NCBI GenBank assembly: GCA_025936115.1
Contig: JAICTZ010000022.1
Span: 48,786 to 112,785 of the forward strand
Origin: Polyangiaceae bacterium
GTDB taxonomy: Bacteria; Myxococcota_A; Polyangia; Polyangiales; Polyangiaceae
DNA: 64,000 nt
Direction: 5' to 3'
Every line of letters starts with the position of its first letter. Position 1 is the stretch's first letter. Under the pieces are notes generated by a model that saw only the letters and a list, made by a program, of their open reading frames with translations, did no database searches and had not been told where the DNA came from. Below, in pieces: positions 57,484 through 64,000 of this stretch. The translations under genes and the position numbers were made by a program.

Positions 57484-58341
57484 GTGGGCATCATCCAATT
57501 CGATATTCGCCACCCTGACGGTCGACGCGAGTCGATCGTGGTCGAGGGCGAACGCGCAATGATCGGGAGCGCGTCCCACTGCGACGTTCGCCTGCCGATG
57601 GATCAAGCCGCTTACGAGCACGTGCTGATCGAGTCGTTCTCCGGCACGCTGCGCGCGCAAACCAAAGCAGATCATCCGCCCGCGACGATCAACAACATGC
57701 CGCTCACCGCGAGCGCGCTGTCGACCGACTCGGTGCTCGGTATCGGCAGGATCCGCTTGTTCGTCACCTTCGTGCCCGACCTCGGCGAGGGGGGCAACCT
57801 CCGGACGAAGGAGAAGAGCAAGGGCAACCCCGTGGTGCAGCTCGGGCTCGTCGCCCTGTTCGGACTCGGCGCCTACGTTTTGTTGGTGGACCCGGAGGCG
57901 CCCATCGCGCCGCCTCCTGCCCAGGCCCCCGAGCTGTTCGCGACCACCGTGCCGAGCTGTCCGCAGTCGGAACCGTCAGCGGCGCGTGCCTTCGCGCTGG
58001 AGCAGTGCGAGCTCGGGGACACCAAGCGGGAGCGCTTGCCGTTCGCCGTGAAGGAGGGGGTCGAGGCGGTATCGTTGTTCGAGCTAGGCGCCGCTTGCTT
58101 CAACAAAGCAGGAGCGGAAAGCGACGCGCGCTACGCGGAGGAGATTGCGACGGGCCTCAAGCGCGAGCTGGTGGACGACTTTCGCGCGCGTCGCATCAGG
58201 CTGTCGCACATGCTCGCGGTAAACGACTACGAGCTCGCCCGCAAAGACGTGCAAGTGTTGTCGGCGTTGACGGACGGCAAGAAGGGCCCGTACGTCGAGT
58301 GGCTCCGCCAGGTCGGTCAGCAGCTCAAAGGCAAGAAATGA
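57484..58341 (+). CDS. FHA-like membrane protein of the Tad locus
   Basis: 285 residues, GTG start. N-terminal about 100 residues have an FHA-like beta-sandwich (SIVVEGERAMIGSASHCDVRLPMDQAAYEHVLIES), with S/H contacts partly degenerate. A TM helix (VVQLGLVALFGLGAYVLLVD) then leads to a Cys-containing, helical C-terminal part. Its stop overlaps the next start (ATGA). It may relay phospho-signals or scaffold the platform. Confidence 0.75.
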   Translation: MGIIQFDIRHPDGRRESIVVEGERAMIGSASHCDVRLPMDQAAYEHVLIESFSGTLRAQTKADHPPATINNMPLTASALSTDSVLGIGRIRLFVTFVPDLGEGGNLRTKEKSKGNPVVQLGLVALFGLGAYVLLVDPEAPIAPPPAQAPELFATTVPSCPQSEPSAARAFALEQCELGDTKRERLPFAVKEGVEAVSLFELGAACFNKAGAESDARYAEEIATGLKRELVDDFRARRIRLSHMLAVNDYELARKDVQVLSALTDGKKGPYVEWLRQVGQQLKGKK

Positions 58342-58958
58342 ATATTGCCAAATTTCCTAGAAAAACGCACATGTCTGCGACTTTTGCTGCCGCGCGTTCA
58401 CTCGTTTTCTCGCTTGCGGTATGTGCGGCGAGCTCTGCCTGCGCCAGCGCGGCGGCGGAACGCAGGCAGGAAGAGGCTGCCGTTCAGCAGGAGTCGACGG
58501 CCGCCGAGCTGCTCAAGAAGGCGGAGGCGTCCGTTTCCGTCGGTGACACGACGCGCGCCGAGGAGTACTACGCCTCGGCGCTGAAGGCAGGCGCGGACCC
58601 GCATCTCATCGTTTCCAAGCTGCTCGTGGTCTGCGTGGCGGATCAGCGCTTTCCTGCAGCGATCGAGTACGCGGAACAGTACCTCTACCGCCGTCCGAAC
58701 GATCTGGACATCGCGTTTGCGGCCGCGTCGCTCCACGCAGCGGTGGGCGAGGTCTCGCGGGCACGGGAGCTCCTCGACAGAGTCCTGCGACAAGCCCCGG
58801 AGTGGGCCGAGGCGCACTACGCGCTCGCCTCGGTGCTGCGCGCGGAGGGGGACGCGCTCGAGCTCGCGGACCAGCACGACCTCGCCTACTTGAAGCTCAG
58901 CCCGGACGGACCTTTTGCTGAAACGGCACGCGCTCGGTTGAACAGGGACGTTCGATGA
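58338..58958 (+). CDS. TadD-like TPR lipoprotein
   Basis: 206 residues from the ATG at 58338. Signal SLVFSLAVCAASSACAS with Cys-type processing. TPR-like repeats follow: AELLKKAEASVSVGDTTRAEEYYASALKAG, IVSKLLVVCVADQRFPAAIEYAEQYLYRRP, DIAFAAASLHAAVGEVSRARELLDRVLRQ, AEAHYALASVLRAEGDALELADQHD. TadD is the usual Tad pilotin or assembly lipoprotein. Both ends overlap their neighbours. Confidence 0.85.
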   Translation: MNIAKFPRKTHMSATFAAARSLVFSLAVCAASSACASAAAERRQEEAAVQQESTAAELLKKAEASVSVGDTTRAEEYYASALKAGADPHLIVSKLLVVCVADQRFPAAIEYAEQYLYRRPNDLDIAFAAASLHAAVGEVSRARELLDRVLRQAPEWAEAHYALASVLRAEGDALELADQHDLAYLKLSPDGPFAETARARLNRDVR

Positions 58959-60100
58959 TCCCCAAGGAGGTTTTCGAGCAGACGATCCTGCAGTTCTTCG
59001 CACCGATCGTGCCGTTCTTGGACGATCCGGCGGTGAGCGAGGTGATGATCAACGGTCCCAACCAAATCTATATCGAACGGCGCGGCCAGCTCGAGCTCAC
59101 CGACGCCCGCTTCCCGAGCCGAGAAGCGTTGCTCGCGGCGCTCCGAAATCTGTCGCAGTTCGTGGGCAAGCACGTGAACGAGGAGCGCCCGATCCTCGAA
59201 GGCCGTCTGCCCGACGGCTCGCGCGTGGAGGCACTGATTCCACCCGTCGCTCCCGAGGGGCCGCACATCGCGATTCGCCGCTTCTTCAAGGAGACGCTAA
59301 CGGTCCAGCGCCTGGTCGAGTTCGGCTCGATGCCGGGCATCGCGGCCGCCTCGCTGCAAGCCTTCGTGATTTCGAAGCTCAACATCATCATCGCGGGCGG
59401 CACCGGCAGCGGCAAGACGTCGATGTTGAACGCTCTGTCGAGCTTCATCCCCGACGGCGAGCGAGTGGTGGTGATCGAGGACTCGCGGGAGATCCAGTTC
59501 CAGAAGCCGCATGTCGTCCAGCTCGAGGCACGCGCCGCGGACCCCAAGGGCCGGGGCGCCGTGGGCATCCGCGATCTCTTTCGGGCGACGCTGCGCATGC
59601 GTCCGGATCGCGTCATCGTGGGCGAGATCCGGGGCGGAGAAGCGCTCGATATCGTCCAGGCGATGACCAGCGGTCACGGCGGTTGTATGGGTACGCTGCA
59701 CGCGTCCTATCCCAAGGACACGCTGACGCGCCTCGAGACGATGGCGATGATGAGCGACGTGGAAATGCCGCTGGCGGCGATGCGCTCGCAAATCGGCTCC
59801 GGCGTCCAGATGATCGTGCAGGTTTCCCGGCTGCAGGACGGCAGTCGTAAGGTGACGCACATCACGGAGGTAACCGGCTTCGATCTGGAGACGCAGAAGT
59901 ACCGCCTTCAGGACATCTTCGTGCGCAAGTACGACGGGCTCGATGCCAACGGTAAGGTCGTGAGCGAGCTCGTGCCGAGCGGTGTTCTCCCCGCGTGCAT
60001 GCACCAGCTCGAAGAACACGGTGTGACGCTCCCTGATCCCGTGCTGGCGGCAGCTCGCACGGCGTACGCTCAGCCTGGTTATCGCGGAGGCGCGGCGTGA
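58955..60100 (+). CDS. tadA: Second TadA/CpaF ATPase
   Basis: 381 residues with no FHA domain. DDPAVSEVMINGPNQIYIERRG, PDGSRVEALIPPVAP and IIAGGTGSGKTSMLNAL (near 145-160), then VVIEDSREIQFQKPHVV, RPDRVIVGEIRGGEALDIVQAMTSGHGGCMGTLHAS and the C-terminal VTGFDLETQKYRLQDIF. It is a complete ATPase. Most Tad loci have one; here a second may drive retraction, a separate pilus or toxin delivery. Confidence 0.92.
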   Translation: MIPKEVFEQTILQFFAPIVPFLDDPAVSEVMINGPNQIYIERRGQLELTDARFPSREALLAALRNLSQFVGKHVNEERPILEGRLPDGSRVEALIPPVAPEGPHIAIRRFFKETLTVQRLVEFGSMPGIAAASLQAFVISKLNIIIAGGTGSGKTSMLNALSSFIPDGERVVVIEDSREIQFQKPHVVQLEARAADPKGRGAVGIRDLFRATLRMRPDRVIVGEIRGGEALDIVQAMTSGHGGCMGTLHASYPKDTLTRLETMAMMSDVEMPLAAMRSQIGSGVQMIVQVSRLQDGSRKVTHITEVTGFDLETQKYRLQDIFVRKYDGLDANGKVVSELVPSGVLPACMHQLEEHGVTLPDPVLAAARTAYAQPGYRGGAA

Positions 60101-61794
60101 GTGCGTCTCGAGCGCCGACCGTCCTCACCGTCGTTGGGGGCGAGACACGAGCGCCATCGCTTTCTTTCCCGCCGGGGAACCCCGTTTCGGGGTTCAGCGT
60201 CGGGGCGCAGTCCAATTGGGTCATCGTGGCCCCGGGAGTCGAGCCCGTTCACCTCTACCTCGCGTTCGACGGGCGCGAGGTCCATGTGGCACCGGCCGCC
60301 CCGACCGCGCGTGTCTTTCTCGATGGCAGAGAGCTCGGCGCGGGCTGGCACGCCGCCCCGGTCGGCTGCAAGCTTCACTTCGGCGCCGTGCGCCTGCTGG
60401 TCACGAACGACGCTGCGCGAGGTGGCACTCAGCCGCTGGGTCCTCTGAGTCAGCCCAGCGAGCCTGCGCAGCCCGCCCGCCAACTTCACACCCAGATTCT
60501 GGGGCTCACGGCGCCGGCGCCGGCATACCCCGCGGCCGCGGGTCGTTCCGAGCCGCCACCCCAGCCTGAGGCTGCGCGCCCGCCGATGGCCGGGGTCGCG
60601 CCCGTCCAGCCTGCTCCCCACGTTCAGGGGCCCCGGGGCCCCCACGCTGTTCAGCCGGCGGGCGGCGGCGCGTTCCCTGCTCCCGCTCACCGACTCGACT
60701 CCACCGCGCAGTGGCATACGCCGCCAGGCGTGCTGGAGTCTCGACCGGCGTCGTCAGCGCCGCCTGCGGAAAACCGCGAAAAGCAGGCCCCGCCGCCGGC
60801 CAACACCCCCAAGATCCAGCCTGCGCCCATGGTGCCGGTCGGGCGCGTGGATCGGACTCTGGCCTCCCAGACCGCGGCGGCGCAGGTGACGCTGCCACCG
60901 GCGGTACGGGTCTTCGCGGCGGGCCCCCCCCCGGCGCCCGTGCTCGCACCCGCCGAGGCGCCGCCGCCCGCGCTGGGCGCTCCAGGCGCTGCACCGTCCA
61001 ACTCCATCGCGCGTGAAGGCGATCTGCTGGGACCGAACACGCTGGCAGACGGCGGCGCGCTGCGCGCCCACGCCGAACGCGTCGCGGAGGCAACGCCGAG
61101 CGCCGCCCTCATCTCGGCTCAAGCGTACGCTGACGACGTTCGCCGCGCTTCCGGCACGACGCCGGTGCCGGCGGCAGGGCGTCCGGCAGTTGCGTCGAAC
61201 GTGCGGCTGGGGCCGCTCGAGGTCCCCGCACCCGAGGCGCCGCGCGTCGCCTCGAGGTTCTCGCTGCGTTCGTCGTGGCGTGAAGCGTCGATCGTGAAGA
61301 AGCTGACGCTGGTGCTGCTTCCCTTTGGCCTGGTTGGGGTCGCGTTGATGCCCGACGAACAGCCGGCACCTGCACCCGCCCGGGTCAAGAAGGTCGCGAG
61401 CGCGCGTCCGCCGGCCTCCGCGGCCGCAGCGCCGTCGGCCTCCGCCGCCGCAGCGCCGTCTGCGCTGGCCCCTCCCGCGAGCGGTTCTGCGCCGTCGACC
61501 GTTCTCTCGGTTGCGCGGCCCTCGACCAGCGCTCCGCCCCTCGCGGGCCCGGCGTCCTCGGTCGGTGCGTCGATCATCGAAGTCGGGAGCGCAGCCGCAA
61601 GCTCCCCGGCCGCTCCGCGCCGGTTGTACGCGGCGGCCGAGCGCGACGCGATCAACGCAGCATTCGAAGGCCGGAACGCCGAAGCCGCCAGGCTCTACGA
61701 ACGCCTTTCGAGCACGCAAGAGGGCCGAGTGTTCGCGCTCGCCGCCCATCTCGTTCGCGAAAACATCGTGCTCAAGCCCGCTATCTCCCACTAA
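60097..61794 (+). CDS. FHA-like, Pro/Ala-rich membrane protein
   Basis: 565 residues, GTG overlapping the previous stop. N-terminal about 110 residues have a beta-sandwich pattern like FHA or the YscD cytoplasmic domain (PGNPVSGFSVGAQSNWVIVAPG, AAPVGCKLHFGAVRLLVTND). A roughly 300-residue Pro/Ala-rich disordered region follows, then one TM helix (KKLTLVLLPFGLVGVALMPDE) and a small helical tail ending EGRVFALAAHLVRENIVL. Probably a scaffold for the Tad platform. Confidence 0.7.
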   Translation: MSASRAPTVLTVVGGETRAPSLSFPPGNPVSGFSVGAQSNWVIVAPGVEPVHLYLAFDGREVHVAPAAPTARVFLDGRELGAGWHAAPVGCKLHFGAVRLLVTNDAARGGTQPLGPLSQPSEPAQPARQLHTQILGLTAPAPAYPAAAGRSEPPPQPEAARPPMAGVAPVQPAPHVQGPRGPHAVQPAGGGAFPAPAHRLDSTAQWHTPPGVLESRPASSAPPAENREKQAPPPANTPKIQPAPMVPVGRVDRTLASQTAAAQVTLPPAVRVFAAGPPPAPVLAPAEAPPPALGAPGAAPSNSIAREGDLLGPNTLADGGALRAHAERVAEATPSAALISAQAYADDVRRASGTTPVPAAGRPAVASNVRLGPLEVPAPEAPRVASRFSLRSSWREASIVKKLTLVLLPFGLVGVALMPDEQPAPAPARVKKVASARPPASAAAAPSASAAAAPSALAPPASGSAPSTVLSVARPSTSAPPLAGPASSVGASIIEVGSAAASSPAAPRRLYAAAERDAINAAFEGRNAEAARLYERLSSTQEGRVFALAAHLVRENIVLKPAISH

Positions 61795-61805
61795 GGCAAG
61801 CCCCA

Positions 61806-62273
61806 ATGTCGAGTCGCCGCTCCCTCGTACTGTCGCTCTTGGCACTCTGTGCAGTCGCCGCGTCGTTCGCCACGAGCTGCAATACCTCGCACTGCGAGGA
61901 GCTGCGGGACGAGCTTTCTGCCCTTAAGCAGAAGTGGCAAGCGTGCGAAACGGATTCCGACTGCACCATCGTGGGCGGCAACACCAAGGACTGCACCGGG
62001 ATCCTGTCCTGCAATACGGCGATCAACAAGGCTTACCGTGAGGAGGCGGAGCGGCGAATCGCTTCCCTGCCGGAGGAGACGGTCGACTGCATGGTGTGCA
62101 AATCTCCCAATTGTGTCTCAGGCCTCATACCGCTCTGCGAACAGCCGACGAAGGTGTGCATCATCGTCACTGAAATCATCACGCCTCCCCCGGACTCCTC
62201 CAACCTCCGGGACGCCGGCGAGGTGCCCGACGCCGGCGAGGTGCCCGACGCATCGATGAGTGACGGCGGCTAG
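61806..62273 (+). CDS. Cys-rich lipoprotein at the end of the Tad operon
   Basis: 155 residues. Signal SLVLSLLALCAVAASFATSC, then a Cys-rich domain (CNTSHCEELRDEL, WQACETDSDCTIVGGNTKDCTGILSC, CMVCKSPNCVSG, CEQPTKVC). A short tandem repeat DAGEVPDAGEVPDA sits near the C-terminus. Probably a periplasmic or surface lipoprotein with disulfides. It is 7 bp from the convergent regulator gene. Confidence 0.75.
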   Translation: MSSRRSLVLSLLALCAVAASFATSCNTSHCEELRDELSALKQKWQACETDSDCTIVGGNTKDCTGILSCNTAINKAYREEAERRIASLPEETVDCMVCKSPNCVSGLIPLCEQPTKVCIIVTEIITPPPDSSNLRDAGEVPDAGEVPDASMSDGG

Positions 62274-62280
62274 CTCCGAG

Positions 62281-63591
62281 CTAGCGCTGGCGGTACTTGC
62301 GCAAGAGCTTCTGCATCATCTGGCGTGAAACTTCGGCGATCGCCGCGGCGCGAGTCACGTTCCCTTGCGTACGCGCGAGTAAGGCGTCGACGTAGGCCTG
62401 CTCGAAGCGGTCGCTTGCCGCGCGTCGCGCAATGCGCAGCGGCTCGAGCAGGGTCGGCTCGAGCACCGGGGGGGCATCCGTCGGGGAGAGGCGAGCCTGG
62501 TTCGACGTGCTCGAGCCGGCGCGGTCCAGCATCAGCATCCGCACCACGGCGACGAGCTCTCGCACGTTGCCGGGCCAATCGTACGCGGCGAGCGCCGAAA
62601 GGAGCGGGGCGGGAACTTCGCGGATGGAGTCCGCGCGGCTCGCGCGGCGCAGGACGTGTTCCACGAGCAACGGCAGATCCTCCATGCGATCGCAGAGTGC
62701 AGGGATCCTCACCTCGTGGCGGGCGAGCCGCTCGAGCAGTCCGAGGCCGAAGCGGCCGAGCTTTGCCTCGTGAGCCAGGTTCGTGCTGCTGGAGCTCAGA
62801 AGGCGAACGTCCACGCGTGTTCCTTGGCTCGCCCCGACTGTCAGCACCCCGCCCGTTTCGAGCACGCGCTCGATGTCCAGCTGCAGAGCCTTTGGCAGTG
62901 AGCCTACCTCGTGCAGATAAAGAGTCCCCGCATGGGCTTGCTGGAACGCGCCGGCGTGCACCTCGCCTGGTCCGGCAGACGCGCCTCGTTCATGCCCGAA
63001 CAGACTCTCGCGGGTGGGTGGATGGCGCAGGTCACTGCAGTCGACGAAGACGAAGGGACCGTTGCGGCGAGCGCTCGCGTCGTGGAGCGATTCGGCGACG
63101 AGCTGCCTGCCGGCGCCCCGGTCAGCTCGGATGAGCACGCTGCCATCGAGCTCCGCGATACCGGCTAACTCTGCGAAGAGCTCCCGCATCCGGGCAGAGC
63201 GCCCCAATAAGTCTCCGAAGCTCTCGCTGGAGACGCGCTTGCGGATGAGCGGTTCGGGCAAGCGCTCGATCAGGAGCCGGCTCTCGCCTAGCGAAATCCG
63301 TGCCGGAAGGGCCGCGATCACGTCGAAGACGCGCGTGTCGCCTAGGAACACGCCGTCCGGCGAGCCCTCGTAGCGAATGCGCACACCCTCATCCACCGAT
63401 TCGAGCGTGCAGTGACGCCCTGCGATCCCAGCGTCGGACAGCACCAGGTCGCTCTCGGAGGAGGCGCCGACCCGAAGCGGCAAGTGCGATAGCTCAGAGC
63501 TCGTCCCCGCGTCGGAGCCGTCGGTGACGGACACGCGAAGGCGGACATACTCCGCGAGCTGGGGGTAAGACTTTGCTGAGCCGTCCTTCAT
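62281..63591 (-). CDS. FHA-AAA+ (degenerate enhancer-binding) regulator with Fis HTH
   Basis: 436 residues. FHA domain (SHLPLRVGASSESDLVLSDAGIAGRHC), an AAA+ EBP-like core, and a C-terminal Fis-type HTH (NVTRAAAIAEVSRQMMQKLLRKYRQ). The ATPase is damaged: Walker A is ADRGAGRQ (no Lys), Walker B is GTLYLHEVG (no DE), and the sigma54 loop, normally GAFTGA, is GASAGP. It is therefore not expected to remodel sigma54 by ATP hydrolysis and may act as an FHA-controlled DNA-binding regulator. Convergent with the last Tad gene. Confidence 0.88.
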   Translation of the reverse strand: MKDGSAKSYPQLAEYVRLRVSVTDGSDAGTSSELSHLPLRVGASSESDLVLSDAGIAGRHCTLESVDEGVRIRYEGSPDGVFLGDTRVFDVIAALPARISLGESRLLIERLPEPLIRKRVSSESFGDLLGRSARMRELFAELAGIAELDGSVLIRADRGAGRQLVAESLHDASARRNGPFVFVDCSDLRHPPTRESLFGHERGASAGPGEVHAGAFQQAHAGTLYLHEVGSLPKALQLDIERVLETGGVLTVGASQGTRVDVRLLSSSSTNLAHEAKLGRFGLGLLERLARHEVRIPALCDRMEDLPLLVEHVLRRASRADSIREVPAPLLSALAAYDWPGNVRELVAVVRMLMLDRAGSSTSNQARLSPTDAPPVLEPTLLEPLRIARRAASDRFEQAYVDALLARTQGNVTRAAAIAEVSRQMMQKLLRKYRQR

Positions 63592-63781
63592 CGGGGTTCC
63601 GGCGCTACGAGCGGCCGCACCGCACGCGCGAACCGTGCAGGCCCTCGCCGCCCGATGGTTGCAGGGTCCGAAGGCGACGGACTGGCGGACGAAACGGGTT
63701 CACGCGCCGATGCCTAACCCCGACTACTCGTGCTGTCACGCTGGCATGTCGTAACCCGTCTCCGGTTAGGACCAGACGAGC
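63592..63781. other. Gene-free region upstream of the minus-strand regulator
   Basis: 190 bp; likely contains the regulator promoter. The right part is already GC-rich and leads into the tandem repeat. No coding frame was supported. Confidence 0.4.
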
Positions 63782-64000
63782 CCTAAAGCCCTCCCCGCGC
63801 GCGAGCGAAGCGACGCGCAGCGTGTCACGGCTGAAAGCCGGAGGGACTTGCTCCGAAGTCTCCAGCCCCGAGCTGGAGACGAGGCCTAAAGCACTCCTCG
63901 GGCGCGAGCGAAGCGACGCGCAGCGTGTCACGGCTGAAAGCCGGAGGGACTTGCTCCGAAGTCTCCAGCCCCGAGCTGGAGACGAGGCCTAAAGCACTCC
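63782..64000. repeat. 103-bp tandem repeat array (continues beyond the window)
   Basis: Units begin at 63782, 63885 and 63988 (CCTAAAGC...), period 103 bp, nearly identical. Each has a perfect 9-bp hairpin (GTCTCCAGC / GCTGGAGAC with CCCGA loop) and a CGGCT-GAA-AGCCG stem. It runs off the right edge. The period and lack of unique spacers exclude CRISPR. Confidence 0.9.

Noticed and set aside
63782..64000. CRISPR array
   Set aside because: Period is 103 bp with no unique spacers; a plain tandem repeat.

Overview
The window is high-GC DNA that looks like a chromosome fragment of a myxobacterium (Myxococcota, probably Polyangia or Sorangium-like). This placement is inferred from gene style. There are many lipoproteins with long Gly/Ser/Ala-rich linkers after the lipidated Cys and many FHA domains. 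There is a Ser/Thr kinase fused to a sigma54-type activator and a full Tad/Flp pilus locus. No rRNA and no CRISPR array was seen.

Layout. 0-16 kb: outer-membrane-like proteins, lipoproteins, a LacI-type sensor without a DNA-binding or output domain, an AAA/DUF4143 ATPase with a perfect palindrome at its promoter, an RNase D, a divergent LysR / SDR-DoxX pair, a one-TM protein with a 21-bp tandem repeat, and a frameshifted LuxR-type gene. 16-25.5 kb: an RNA-repair island made of hen1-pnkp (overlapping, minus strand, preceded by a terminator-like hairpin), a dual-specificity-type phosphatase, an array of ten tRNA genes in about 0.95 kb, an HNH endonuclease and rtcB. 25.5-30 kb: L,D-transpeptidase, MgtC-like protein, a retropepsin-like protease, two 31-bp direct copies of a tRNA 3' end, a decayed prim-pol/VapE gene and a secreted trypsin with a dockerin-like tail. 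30.4-32.7 kb: a kinase-FHA-AAA+-Fis fusion. 32.7-41 kb: envelope and membrane genes (PAP2 phosphatase, two GT87 mannosyltransferase-like proteins, two related polytopic proteins, lipoproteins). 41.6-63.6 kb: the Tad locus. Pseudopilin-type genes come first, then a Flp-pilin/Hint/toxin fusion with its likely immunity gene, a wrecked RHS gene and an IS4 remnant. Two Flp pilins follow, then prepilin peptidase, CpaB, secretin, FHA-TadA, TadB, TadC, FHA protein, TPR lipoprotein, a second TadA, another FHA-like protein, a lipoprotein and a divergent, catalytically degenerate FHA-EBP regulator. The window ends in a 103-bp tandem repeat.

Two systems stand out. First, a polymorphic toxin appears to be carried on a Flp-type prepilin inside a Tad pilus operon, with autoprocessing (Hint) and an immunity gene 5 nt downstream. 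Second, two different RNA-repair pathways (Hen1-Pnkp and RtcB) bracket a compact tRNA array whose members include isoacceptors that known ribotoxins cut. Both are inferences from gene order and motifs; no searches were run.
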